Part shown: positions 7,751 through 16,184 of the stretch, piece after piece
Position numbering within the stretch: position 1 is the stretch's first letter
Layout: each line of letters starts with the position of its first letter
Source: Variovorax boronicumulans
GTDB lineage: Bacteria; Pseudomonadota; Gammaproteobacteria; Burkholderiales; Burkholderiaceae_C
Length of the DNA: 64,000 nt
Assembly: GCF_030812215.1 (NCBI RefSeq)
Contig: NZ_JAUSSG010000001.1
Location: 310,001 to 374,000 of the forward strand
Direction: 5' to 3'
Translations under genes and position numbers: made by a program
Notes under the pieces: model-generated
The model's input: only the letters and a program-made list of their open reading frames with translations
Database searches by the model: none
Told to the model about the DNA's origin: nothing

Positions 7751-9640
7751 TCAATCGAACACGCCCGTGAACGCCACCCGGCTCACCACGCCCGAGCTGG
7801 TCACTCCCGCGCCGAACGTGACGCTGTAGCGGCCGTCTTCCGAAGTGCGGCGCAGCGATCCGCCCATCGCGTTCTCGCTGCGGAAATTGCCCAGGCCCAC
7901 GGCATAGCTGACCTTGCCGGGCACGACCGGTGCGGCTTCCATCGCGGCAACGCCCGCGATGCCCGCATACGAGCGGCGTGCGTTGTCGCTGATCTCGTTC
8001 TGCAGGCGCGCAGCCGTGAGGTCGGTGTAGGCCTTGCCGAACGGCAGGCCCTGCGCCGCGACGGTGTCGGTGTACGCATTGGCCGAGGCCACGCCGTTCT
8101 GCACCATGCCCTGCACCTGGCCCACGTTGGTCGCGTCGGTCGGTGCGCTGCCGGGCGCCACGCCGGTGACCTGGCGGTTGCCCAGCGCCACTTCGCCGGC
8201 CGACGACTGCAGCCCGGCCATGCCGGTGGCCACGTAGCCGGTTTGCGCGCCGCGCGTGGTCACGCTGCCCGCGCCGAGCGCCACGCTGTTGGCGTGCTGC
8301 ACGAGCGCGTTGGCACCGAGTGCGATGCCCGAATCGGCCCGCGCCTCTGCGCCGCTGCCGATGGCCATCGCGTTGTCGGCACTGGCGCGCGCCGAGGTGC
8401 CGATCGACAGTGTCTGGCTCGCGTTCACGTAGATGCCCGCGTCGTTGCCGATGGCGATGTTCGCGTTGCCGCTCACGCGCCGGCCGGCGCCGTTGCCCTG
8501 TGCGGTGTTGTCGTTGCCTGTCACGCCCTGCCCGGCCGTCGCGCCGAAGGCCTGGTTGCGGTTGCCCTGCACGCCGCCGCCCGCGCCCTGGCCCGTCGCG
8601 ATGTTGCTGTTGCCCGAGACCTGTGCGCCGGCCATCTGGCCCGAGGCCTGGTTGCCCGAACCCGTGACGCCCGCGCCGGCGCCCGCACCGCTGGCGATGT
8701 TGTTGCTGCCGTTCACGTCGCGGCCCGCGCTGTTGCCGTAGGCCTGGTTGTTGTTGCCCGTGACGTTGCCGCCGGCACTGGTGCCGTAGGCCTCGTTGTC
8801 GGAGCCAGTGACGTGCTGGCCGGCGTTGGAGCCGGTGGCGTCGTTGCGGTTGCCGGTGACGAACTGGCCCGCGGCGTAGCCGGTCGAGTTGTTGTAGTCG
8901 CCGGTGACGTTCTCGCCCGAGCTGCGGCCCATGGTCTGGTTCCAGCCGCCCTTGACGTCGGTGCCCGCGTAGTAGCCGATCGCCTGGTTGGCGTTCTTGC
9001 CCGACACGTTGGTGCCCGCGCCCTCGCCGATGGCCAGGTTCCAGTTGGTGCCGACGTTGTTGCCCGCGCCCTCGCCCATCGACACGTTGTTGCTGCCGGT
9101 CACGTTGTTGCCGGCGTTGGTGCCGATGCCGGTGTTGTCGCTGCCCGTGACGTTGCTGCCGGCGCCATTGCCCATGGCGTTGTTGTTGCTGCCCGCGACG
9201 GTCATGCCGGCGTTGGTGCCGGTCGAGTTGTTGTCCGAGCCGGTCACGCCGCTGCCGGCGTGAAAGCCCGTCGCGTTGTTGTGATTGCCCGTGACGTTGT
9301 CGCCCGCGCTGCGGCCGAAGGACTGGTTCCAGCCGCCCTTGACGTCGGTGCCCGCCTGGAAGCCGATGGCCTGGTTCGCGTTGTCGCCGCTCACGTTGGT
9401 TCCTGCGCCGTCGCCGATGGCCAGGTTGTACTTGGTGCTGACGTTGTTGCCGGTGTTGGTGCCCATCGCCTGGTTGTTGGTGCCGGTGACGCCCGTGATG
9501 CCCGTGCCGGCACCGATCCCGAGGTTGGACTTGGCCGGGTCCCAGGTGATGGTCTGGGCACGACCGAGACCCGCGCCGGAGCCGAGCGCGACGGCCAGCC
9601 CGACCAGGGCTGCGCCGCGCGTTGCGCGCTTGTGTTTCAT
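7751..9640 (-). CDS. YadA-like trimeric autotransporter adhesin
   Basis: 629 residues from the ATG at 9640, which has an AAGGAAAG ribosome site. A signal peptide of about 29 residues comes first. Then come nearly 30 repeats of about 14 residues of the form G-x-x-V-[TS]-G-x-N-N-x-[AS]-x-G-x-x-A-G, the pattern of the left-handed beta-roll head of YadA-type proteins. After SIGTSARASADNAMAIG-type head repeats follows a short neck/stalk (DATNVGQVQ). The C-terminal 80 residues are a YadA membrane-anchor barrel strand set ending in Phe-Asp. The protein should form a trimer on the outer membrane and act in attachment. It starts 32 bp downstream of the phospholipase C stop, suggesting co-transcription. 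Confidence 0.9.
   Translation of the reverse strand: MKHKRATRGAALVGLAVALGSGAGLGRAQTITWDPAKSNLGIGAGTGITGVTGTNNQAMGTNTGNNVSTKYNLAIGDGAGTNVSGDNANQAIGFQAGTDVKGGWNQSFGRSAGDNVTGNHNNATGFHAGSGVTGSDNNSTGTNAGMTVAGSNNNAMGNGAGSNVTGSDNTGIGTNAGNNVTGSNNVSMGEGAGNNVGTNWNLAIGEGAGTNVSGKNANQAIGYYAGTDVKGGWNQTMGRSSGENVTGDYNNSTGYAAGQFVTGNRNDATGSNAGQHVTGSDNEAYGTSAGGNVTGNNNQAYGNSAGRDVNGSNNIASGAGAGAGVTGSGNQASGQMAGAQVSGNSNIATGQGAGGGVQGNRNQAFGATAGQGVTGNDNTAQGNGAGRRVSGNANIAIGNDAGIYVNASQTLSIGTSARASADNAMAIGSGAEARADSGIALGANALVQHANSVALGAGSVTTRGAQTGYVATGMAGLQSSAGEVALGNRQVTGVAPGSAPTDATNVGQVQGMVQNGVASANAYTDTVAAQGLPFGKAYTDLTAARLQNEISDNARRSYAGIAGVAAMEAAPVVPGKVSYAVGLGNFRSENAMGGSLRRTSEDGRYSVTFGAGVTSSGVVSRVAFTGVFD
8440..9530 (-). 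repeat. coding tandem repeats of the autotransporter head
   Basis: About 1.1 kb of imperfect repeats of about 42 bp encode the beta-roll coils. Above this there is a higher-order copy: the block around 9270-9431 (NLAIGDGAGTNVSG...) recurs around 8885-9045 (NLAIGEGAGTNVSG...), offset by 387 bp or 129 codons, including the odd insert GTDVKGGWNQ in both. This points to past segmental duplication. Confidence 0.8.
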
Positions 9641-9672
9641 GCTTTCCTTCTTGTTGCGGTTGGAAGCGGCGT

Positions 9673-11931
9673 TCAAGCGGCCGTGAGATGCAGTGCCATC
9701 GCCGGATCGCTCACGCTGGGCTTGCCGGTTTCGACGCGGCCCGAGAAGCGGCGCTCGAAGTTGTCCGCCGTCACGGTGAAGTCGTACCAGTGGCCGCTGT
9801 CCTCCAGGTTCCAGTGCAGCATGCCGGTGGCGCCCGCGGCCACGTCGAGCGACCAGGGGCCGTCGGCGCGGTAGGCGTTGGCCTTGACCGACACCGTGCC
9901 ACTGCCCTTGCCGGTGTTGTGCACCTTCACGTAGACCTGGCCGGCGGCCGGGTCGTAGCAGACCTGCACTTCGGGCTTGAAGGCCGCGGCATCGGTGGCC
10001 AGCGCGTCGCCCTTGAAGGTGCGCACGAAGCCGTTGCTGCTGTAGACCCAGAGCTCGTACTTGCCGCTGTCGGTGGCGCCGGCGTTCCAGTAGTCGGTGA
10101 GCTGCTTGCCGGCTTCCACGGTGTAGCGGCGCGGGATGCGGTCCAGGTGCAGCTTGTCGTAGACATGGAACACCGCGCCCTGGTCGCCGGTGTTGCTGAA
10201 GATCAGCGACACCAGGCCGCGCGGCTCGACGCGCGCGCTGGTGTGCAGCTCGTAGGGCAGCGCGCGCGAAAAGCGCGTGCCGGTTTCCTGGTACAGCGGC
10301 TGGGGCGTGGCGGGGGCCTTGGTCACCGCACCCGTGTTGCCCAGAAGCTTCTGCGCCGCGTTGACGGCGGGATAGTTGCTCGTGTCGGGCAGCTTGGGAA
10401 CGACCGGATCGTTCGGGCTCACGAAATCGAAGCACGAGGTGAGATCGCCGCAGACCGCGCGATGCCATGGGCTGATGGCGTCGATCGTGATGCCGAAGCG
10501 CTGTTCCAGGAAACGGCCCATCGAGGTGTGGTCGAACACCTGCGAATTGACCCAGCCGCCCTTGCTCCATGGCGAGACCACGTACATCGGCACGCGCGAG
10601 CTCAGGCCCCAGGGGCGCGTCTTGCCGCTGGTGGTGTCGGCCGCGTTCAGGTAGCTGCCCACGGAAGCGTCGAAATACTCGCCGTCCAGCGGCACGGTGG
10701 ACTTGCCCATCAGCTCGCCGCTGGCGTCGTACGAGGGCACCGAGGGCATCGCCAGGTGGTCGAAGAAGCCGTCGTTCTCGTCGAAGGTGACGAACAGCGC
10801 CGTCTTGCTCCAGACGGAGGGGTTCGACGTCAACGCGGTCAGCACGTCGGAGATGAAGTCAGCCGCGCCGGCCACGCCTTCGCTGCTGCCCGGATGCTCG
10901 GCCAGCGCCTGCGTGGGCAGCACCCACGAGACCTGCGGCAGGGTGTCGTTCATCACATCCTGCTTGAGCTGGGCGAGGAAGTTGACGGCGCCGTCGGCCG
11001 CCGCGGGGCCGCCCGTGAGGCCGTGCTCGTAGATCGGCGAGCCCGGCTGCGCGGTGCGGAAGCTCTCGAAGGCCAGGCAGCCATTCATGGCGCCCGTCCA
11101 GTTGTTGTTCATGTTCTGGTAGATGTGCCAGGTGATGCCGGCCTTCTGCAGCACGTCGGGCAAGGTGTCCCACTTGAAGGAGTTGTTGACGTATTTGTAG
11201 TTGTAGGCGCCCGAGGTGGGGTCGGTCTGGCCCGTGCCGTCGGCCTTCTGCGCCCGGCCCGCGACCCAGTTGGAGGGGCTGGGCCAGCAGCGCGAGTTCA
11301 CCGGTTCGGAATCGGTGTCGGTGCTGTTGATGCCCTTCTTGCGCAATTCCGGATTGAAGTTGGAGCCCGACCAGAACACGATGCGGTTCGGATCGGTGCC
11401 GGTGAGGATAGAGCAGTGGTAGCCGTCGCAGATGGTGAAGGCATCGGCCAGCGCGAACTGGAACGGAATGTCTTCGCGCAGGTAATAGCCCATCGTTGCC
11501 TGGTTCTTGAATTGAATCCAGCGGTCCATCTTTCCCTGGTTCCATGCGCCCTGCATGTCGGGGAAGTTGTGCGGCGTGCCCGATCCGATCAGCGCGTTGG
11601 CGATCGTGGAGTCACGGCGGAAGGGCTGGATATCGGGTCCGCCGACGGTGGAGTTGGGCTGGAAGTACACCGGCTTGCCGCTGGCCAGCGGAATCGGGAA
11701 GCGGTCGCCGAAACCGCGCACGCCGCGCAGGGTGCCGAAGTAGTGGTCGAAGCTGCGGTTTTCCTGCATCAGGATCACGATGTGCTTGATGTCCTTGATG
11801 GTGCCGGTGTCGACGGCGGCCTCGACGGCGAGTGCCTTGCGGATCACGGGCGGCAGCATCGTCAGGGCCGAGGCGGCGCCGATGGCGCCGGCCGACTTGC
11901 GGAAGAAATCGCGACGGTTGGAGGTGGTCAT
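9673..11931 (-). CDS. phosphocholine-specific phospholipase C
   Basis: 752 residues. It begins with a twin-arginine signal (SNRRDFFRKSAG followed by a hydrophobic stretch), so it is exported folded by Tat. The phosphoesterase domain starts at HIVILMQENRSFDHYFGTL and contains the long catalytic region with DENDGFFDH. The C-terminal third holds two tandem beta-sandwich domains (DUF756 type) seen in bacterial non-haemolytic and haemolytic PLC. It hydrolyses phosphatidylcholine/sphingomyelin to diacylglycerol/ceramide and phosphocholine. The closeness of phosphorus-uptake genes suggests a phosphate or choline scavenging role; the downstream autotransporter suggests a surface-interaction role. Confidence 0.92.
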   Translation of the reverse strand: MTTSNRRDFFRKSAGAIGAASALTMLPPVIRKALAVEAAVDTGTIKDIKHIVILMQENRSFDHYFGTLRGVRGFGDRFPIPLASGKPVYFQPNSTVGGPDIQPFRRDSTIANALIGSGTPHNFPDMQGAWNQGKMDRWIQFKNQATMGYYLREDIPFQFALADAFTICDGYHCSILTGTDPNRIVFWSGSNFNPELRKKGINSTDTDSEPVNSRCWPSPSNWVAGRAQKADGTGQTDPTSGAYNYKYVNNSFKWDTLPDVLQKAGITWHIYQNMNNNWTGAMNGCLAFESFRTAQPGSPIYEHGLTGGPAAADGAVNFLAQLKQDVMNDTLPQVSWVLPTQALAEHPGSSEGVAGAADFISDVLTALTSNPSVWSKTALFVTFDENDGFFDHLAMPSVPSYDASGELMGKSTVPLDGEYFDASVGSYLNAADTTSGKTRPWGLSSRVPMYVVSPWSKGGWVNSQVFDHTSMGRFLEQRFGITIDAISPWHRAVCGDLTSCFDFVSPNDPVVPKLPDTSNYPAVNAAQKLLGNTGAVTKAPATPQPLYQETGTRFSRALPYELHTSARVEPRGLVSLIFSNTGDQGAVFHVYDKLHLDRIPRRYTVEAGKQLTDYWNAGATDSGKYELWVYSSNGFVRTFKGDALATDAAAFKPEVQVCYDPAAGQVYVKVHNTGKGSGTVSVKANAYRADGPWSLDVAAGATGMLHWNLEDSGHWYDFTVTADNFERRFSGRVETGKPSVSDPAMALHLTAA

Positions 11932-11997
11932 GGGTGGTCTTTCAACGCGGGGAATTGGGGGACTGATCGGAAATTGATCGAGTGGCGATGGGCGTGG

Positions 11998-12198
11998 TCA
12001 GGGCGCGCACTTGAGGGCAGGCTGCTGGGGCTGGTCGCCGCCGGGCTGCTGCGGGCCGCTGCCGGCGGGCGGCGTCTGCCCTGGCGGAAGGATGGGCAGG
12101 CCACCGCTGCCGCCACCACCACCGCCGCAGGCGGCGAGGCCAAGGCACAAGACGAGGCTCGCCGCAGCGAGGCCGTACCGGGAAGAAGCTGATTTCAT
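11998..12198 (-). CDS. small glycine/proline-rich lipoprotein
   Basis: 66 residues from the ATG at 12198 (AAAGGA upstream). A lipoprotein signal with lipobox L-A-A-C is followed by six Gly and a Pro/Gln/Gly-rich tail without recognisable domain, ending in KCAP. Lipid anchoring is likely; the function is unknown. It lies 66 bp upstream of the phospholipase C gene on the same strand and may be part of that operon. Confidence 0.6.
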   Translation of the reverse strand: MKSASSRYGLAAASLVLCLGLAACGGGGGGSGGLPILPPGQTPPAGSGPQQPGGDQPQQPALKCAP

Positions 12199-12339
12199 GA
12201 GGTGTCCTTTGGAGTCGGTTGGGCGTGAGGAAGCAAACAAACAAGAAGCAAGAAGCGAGGGCAAAGCCGATCCCCTGCGGGCCCGCGAAGGGCTCGCACC
12301 GGAGTCGGAAGAAAGTCGGGGAACGGGTGGGGCTAGCGC

Positions 12340-13347
12340 TCAGGCATAGCGGCTGCGCAGGCGGGCTGCGACCCTGTCGAGCACGAGGACCGTCAGGAAG
12401 ATCGCGATCAGGATCGTTCCGACGTGCGCATAGTTGTACATGTCGTAGCGCCCCTTGAGTTCCTGGCCGATGCCGCCCGCGCCCACCAGGCCCACCACGG
12501 TGGCCATGCGCACATTGCGGTCGAGCACGTAGAGCGTGTAGGCGATGAACTGCGGCATCACCTGCGGCAGCACCGCGAAGCGCATCACCTTGAGCTTGTT
12601 CGCGCCGATGGCGCGCAGGGCCTCCTGCGGCTTGTCGTCGGCGGTCTCGATGTCTTCCGCGTAGAACTTGCCGAGAAAGCCGGCCGAGTGCAGCGCGAGG
12701 GCCAGCACGCCGGCAATGGGACCGAAGCCGTAGGCCAGCACCAGGAAGAGCGCGCTCACCAGCTCGGGCACCGCGCGGAACATGCCCACCACGCTGCGCG
12801 CCAGCGTGTAGACGGCGCGGTTGGGCGTGTAGTTCTTCGCGCTGCACCAGGCCAGCGGCGCGCTCAGCACGATGGCCAGCAGCGTGGCCCAGATGGCGAT
12901 CTCGAAGGTCTCGAGCATCTTCACCGCCACATGCCAGAGGTAGCCGAAGGGTTCGACGAGCACTTCGCGCTGGTCGACCACCTCCTCCATCTGCAGTGTC
13001 TGCGGGTTGAGCTTGGGCTGGCGCGATTCCTCGGTCTCGACATGCGAGAACCAGGGCAGCTGGTTGCGGTCGAAGCCTTCGACGCGCGCGACCTCGGTGC
13101 GCTCCGAAACCTGCGGCGGAAAGAGCGAGCGCGCGATGGTGCCCAGGCCCGAGAGCACCTGCGACTGGTCGCGCAGGCCCACGGCGGCGAGCACGCCTTC
13201 GCCGGTGAGCGAGAGCATGCGGCCCATCTCCACCCGCTGGCCGGCAAAGAAGCCGACGACGAGCACGAGGAACAGCACGGCGAGGCTGCGGGTGCCGAAG
13301 GGGCGCGGCAGTTCCCAGGCGGACGAAGGGCGGTCCAGGCGACTCAT
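12340..13347 (-). CDS. phnE: phosphonate/phosphite-type ABC transporter permease
   Basis: 335 residues. One N-terminal helix is followed by a periplasmic region of about 100 residues (residues 40-140), then the permease core with the conserved cytoplasmic loop E-A-L-R-A-I-G-A-N-K-L for contact with the ATPase. The long N-terminal periplasmic insert is longer than in Escherichia coli PhnE. It overlaps phnC by 4 bp (ATGA), so the two are translationally coupled. It is the last gene of the phnD-phnC-phnE operon. Confidence 0.88.
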   Translation of the reverse strand: MSRLDRPSSAWELPRPFGTRSLAVLFLVLVVGFFAGQRVEMGRMLSLTGEGVLAAVGLRDQSQVLSGLGTIARSLFPPQVSERTEVARVEGFDRNQLPWFSHVETEESRQPKLNPQTLQMEEVVDQREVLVEPFGYLWHVAVKMLETFEIAIWATLLAIVLSAPLAWCSAKNYTPNRAVYTLARSVVGMFRAVPELVSALFLVLAYGFGPIAGVLALALHSAGFLGKFYAEDIETADDKPQEALRAIGANKLKVMRFAVLPQVMPQFIAYTLYVLDRNVRMATVVGLVGAGGIGQELKGRYDMYNYAHVGTILIAIFLTVLVLDRVAARLRSRYA

Positions 13348-14159
13348 CGCGCAAGCTCCAGTGCGCCGTTGTGCAAGGGCAGCACGGCTTCGGGTTCGGT
13401 CATCGGGCTTTGCGGTTGCGCGGCGCTCGCGGGGCGGCCGTAGATCGCATCGAAGACCTTGGGATCGAAGGCTTCAGGCGCGCCGTCGAACACCACCACG
13501 CCGTGGCGCAGCGCCACGATGCGGTCGGCGAACTCGCAGGCCAGCTCGATCTGGTGCAGGCTGCACAGCACCGTGGTGCCACGCTCCTGCGCCTCGCGCC
13601 GCAGCAGCGAAAGCACATCGTGGCTGGTCTGCGGGTCGAGGCTCGCCACCGGCTCATCGGCGAGCACCAGCGGCGGATCGAGCATGAAGGCACGCGCGAT
13701 GCCCACGCGCTGCTGTTGGCCACCCGAGAGCTCGCTCACGCGGCGCAGCAGGTGCTGCTCCTGCAGGCCCACCGATTCGATCAGCGCGCAGGCCTTGCTG
13801 CGCTGCGCGTCGGTGAAAAGACCGAGCAGCGCACGCCAGGTCGGCATCGCGGGCAACGCGCCGGCCAGCACGTTGTCAGCCACGGTGGAGCGCAGCACGA
13901 GGTTGAACTGCTGATGAATCATGCCGATGCGAGGGCGGATGCGCGCCAGCGCGGCGGCCACGATCTTCACGCCTTCGACCTGCACCGCGCCCTGCGTGGG
14001 CCTGACCAGCCCGTTGGCCATGCGCAGCAGCGTCGACTTGCCCGCGCCCGAGGAGCCCAGCACCACGCAGAACTGCCCGGCCGGCACCTGGAGCGAGACG
14101 CCGTCGAGCGCGCGCGTGCCGTCGGCATAGCGCATGGCGACCGAATCGAAGTTCAGCAT
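13344..14159 (-). CDS. phnC: phosphonate/phosphite-type ABC transporter ATP-binding protein
   Basis: 271 residues. It has the Walker A motif GSSGAGKST, Q-loop HQQFNL, signature LSGGQQQR, Walker B VLADEP and switch His (SLHQ). It best fits the PhnC branch that energises uptake of phosphonates, phosphite or phosphate esters. The ATG at 14159 lies 8 bp after the phnD stop. The C-terminal tail of about 30 residues after the core is not conserved. Confidence 0.9.
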   Translation of the reverse strand: MLNFDSVAMRYADGTRALDGVSLQVPAGQFCVVLGSSGAGKSTLLRMANGLVRPTQGAVQVEGVKIVAAALARIRPRIGMIHQQFNLVLRSTVADNVLAGALPAMPTWRALLGLFTDAQRSKACALIESVGLQEQHLLRRVSELSGGQQQRVGIARAFMLDPPLVLADEPVASLDPQTSHDVLSLLRREAQERGTTVLCSLHQIELACEFADRIVALRHGVVVFDGAPEAFDPKVFDAIYGRPASAAQPQSPMTEPEAVLPLHNGALELAR

Positions 14160-14167
14160 GGCAGTGC

Positions 14168-15106
14168 TCAACGCTCCGCGGCCTTGGCGAGGATGCGGCC
14201 CTTGAGTTCGTCGGTCAGGAGGCCGAGCTTCTCGGCGGCGACGCTGAACTCGTCTTCCGAGAACTTGGTGTCGTAGCCGTCGATCTTGCCGCCGCCGTAG
14301 CCGCGGATCATGTCGGGCGTGATGCCGGGTGCCTTGTTGACCGTCTGGAAGGCGTCCTTCAGCTTGGCCTTCAGCGGCTCGGTCAGCTTCGAATTGAGCG
14401 CGAGCGGCGGGTACGGGATGGCGATGCTCTTGGCAATGACCTTCACGGTCTTCGGATCGACGGCGCCTTGCTTGACGGCCTTCTCGTACGAGTCGAACGA
14501 GAGCGAGGCCACATCGACCTGGTCCTGCACCAGCGCTGCCAGGCTGCTCGCGTGGCTGCCGGTCATGCGGATGGCCGAGAGGTCCCTGGCCGGGTCCATG
14601 CCCGCGTCCATCAGCATCGCGACCTGGAAGGTGAAGCTCGAAGCCGAGTTGACGTCGCCGAAGGCCACGCGCTTGCCCTTCACGTCCTTGATGGCGGCGA
14701 TCGGTGCGTTGGCCTTGGCGAACATGCCGGCGTAGTACACCGAGGCGCCCTTCTCCACGCCCACGGCCAGCAGTTGCGCGCAGCCGCGCTTGTGGGCCTG
14801 CACGTAGGAGACGGGGCCGAAGAAGGCGATGTCGGCGAGCTGGTTGCACATGCCCTCGACCACCGCGCCGTACGACTGGCCGACCTTCAGGTCGAAGTTC
14901 AGGCCCGTGGTGCGCGTGATGGCGTTGAAGACGGGCGCATAGTCGGCCTTGGTGCCCGACTCGGTGCCGCCATCGGCAGGAATCAGCAGCACGCGCAGCG
15001 GGCGTTCTCGCGAGCCGTCGGCCACGGATTGCGCATGCGCCGGGAGGGAAAGCGCTGCGGTCAGCGAGAGTGCGGCGGCCGCGACGGCCAGGAGCTTTTT
15101 CATCAT
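14168..15106 (-). CDS. phnD: phosphonate/phosphite/phosphate-ester binding protein
   Basis: 312 residues. A Sec signal peptide ends near PAHAQS. The family hallmarks are RVLLIPADGGTES, the stretch around GQSYGAVVEGMCN and the ligand-site region VNSASSFTF. It is the first gene of the phnDCE operon. No C-P lyase, phosphonatase or phosphite dehydrogenase gene is adjacent, so the true ligand (phosphonate, phosphite or an organophosphate) is open. The upstream AT-rich stretch holds a Pho-box-like repeat. Confidence 0.88.
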   Translation of the reverse strand: MMKKLLAVAAAALSLTAALSLPAHAQSVADGSRERPLRVLLIPADGGTESGTKADYAPVFNAITRTTGLNFDLKVGQSYGAVVEGMCNQLADIAFFGPVSYVQAHKRGCAQLLAVGVEKGASVYYAGMFAKANAPIAAIKDVKGKRVAFGDVNSASSFTFQVAMLMDAGMDPARDLSAIRMTGSHASSLAALVQDQVDVASLSFDSYEKAVKQGAVDPKTVKVIAKSIAIPYPPLALNSKLTEPLKAKLKDAFQTVNKAPGITPDMIRGYGGGKIDGYDTKFSEDEFSVAAEKLGLLTDELKGRILAKAAER

Positions 15107-15178
15107 CGGTTCCTTGGTTTCGGATCGGGGTAGCGAGCGGGTTCATCGCTCGGATGCCGGTGAGCTTAGAAACCAAAG

Positions 15179-15196
15179 ATGACAAGAAAATGAAAT
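15179..15196 (-). promoter_or_regulatory. candidate Pho box upstream of phnD
   Basis: Read on the minus strand, two TCAT cores (in TTTCAT and TTGTCAT) stand exactly 11 bp apart, the spacing of PhoB direct repeats (consensus CTGTCAT-N4-CTGTCA). A TAAGCT hexamer follows at about the distance of a -10 element. The match to the first half-site is partial, so this is a candidate only. Confidence 0.35.
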
Positions 15197-15287
15197 TAAC
15201 TCAACGTAAAAACACAAAATCACTGAGTAATGTTCAATACAATCCGCCGCCATGGCCGAGACACCGGTCGGCCGACACCGGAGATCC

Positions 15288-16184
15288 ATGAGCACGAATT
15301 TCAAGACAGCGACAGTGAATGGCAACGGCAGCAACAACGCAGGCAGCAGTACCGCGGCGAACGGCGAATGGCTCACCCGGGCCCGCCACCTGCTCGTCGA
15401 CCTCGACGGCACGCTGGTGCGCCAGCAGGAAGCGATCGACGGCGCGGCCGGGCTGCTCGCGCACTTTCACGACCGCTACGCCATCGTTTCGAACAACTCC
15501 ACGCATACGGCCCAGGGCCTCGCGCAGCGCTTGCGCCGGCTGGGCCTGCGCGTGCCGCCCGGGCGGATCGTGCTGGCCGGCGAGCTGGCGGTGCGGCAAC
15601 TGGCACAGCAGCACCCCGGCGCGCGTGTGCTGCTGATCGGGAGCATCGCCCTGCAGCGCTTTGCGCGGGCCGAGGGCTGCGACCTCGTGCAGGCGAATGC
15701 CGACTTCGTGCTGCTCGCGCTCGACATGCACTTCAGCCACGCACGCCTGGCGGCCGTCGCGAACGAACTGCTGCGTGGCGCCAAGCTGATGGTGACCAAT
15801 GCCGACACCACGCACCCCGGCCCGCAGGGCCGCGTGGTGCCCGAGACCGGCTCGCTGCTCGCAGCCGTGGTCGCCGCGAGCGGCGTGCAGCCGTGGCGCG
15901 TGATCGGCAAGCCCGCGCCGCTGCTGTTCGAGGAGGGATTGCGCCGCCTGGGCGCGGAGCCCGCCAGCACCGTGGTCGTCGGCGACAACCCGCTCACCGA
16001 CGCCGAGGGCGCCGCGCGGCTCGGCATGGCCTGCCTGCTGGTGGGGCAGGCGCCGGGGGCGGTCGCACCCACCGTGGCCGGGCTGTTCAGGGCTTCGACG
16101 CCCGCGGCAGAGGAATTGCCTCAGTACCGCTTGAGCGAGAGCACGTCGAAGGTCTGGCGCAGCGTGCGCACCGAGGTGTCGTAG
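15288..16184 (+). CDS. HAD superfamily subclass IIA hydrolase (NagD-like phosphatase)
   Basis: 298 residues from the ATG at 15288, which has GGAG upstream; the earlier ATG at 15252 has none. HAD motif I is DLDGTLV, motif II SNNST, the Lys motif is in GKPAPLLFEEGL, and motif IV is GDNPLTD. The cap type places it with NagD/4-nitrophenyl-phosphatase-like enzymes that dephosphorylate small sugar or glycerol phosphates in the cytoplasm. It is divergent from phnDCE, which supports a role in using an imported phosphoester. The last 21 codons overlap the 3' end of the RpiR-type gene on the other strand. Confidence 0.85.
   Translation: MSTNFKTATVNGNGSNNAGSSTAANGEWLTRARHLLVDLDGTLVRQQEAIDGAAGLLAHFHDRYAIVSNNSTHTAQGLAQRLRRLGLRVPPGRIVLAGELAVRQLAQQHPGARVLLIGSIALQRFARAEGCDLVQANADFVLLALDMHFSHARLAAVANELLRGAKLMVTNADTTHPGPQGRVVPETGSLLAAVVAASGVQPWRVIGKPAPLLFEEGLRRLGAEPASTVVVGDNPLTDAEGAARLGMACLLVGQAPGAVAPTVAGLFRASTPAAEELPQYRLSESTSKVWRSVRTEVS

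Noticed and set aside
7733..12192. Long plus-strand frames (713 and 856 codons) opposite the autotransporter and phospholipase genes
   Set aside because: Their composition is that of antisense to GC-rich codons; the minus-strand proteins have signal peptides and clear families.
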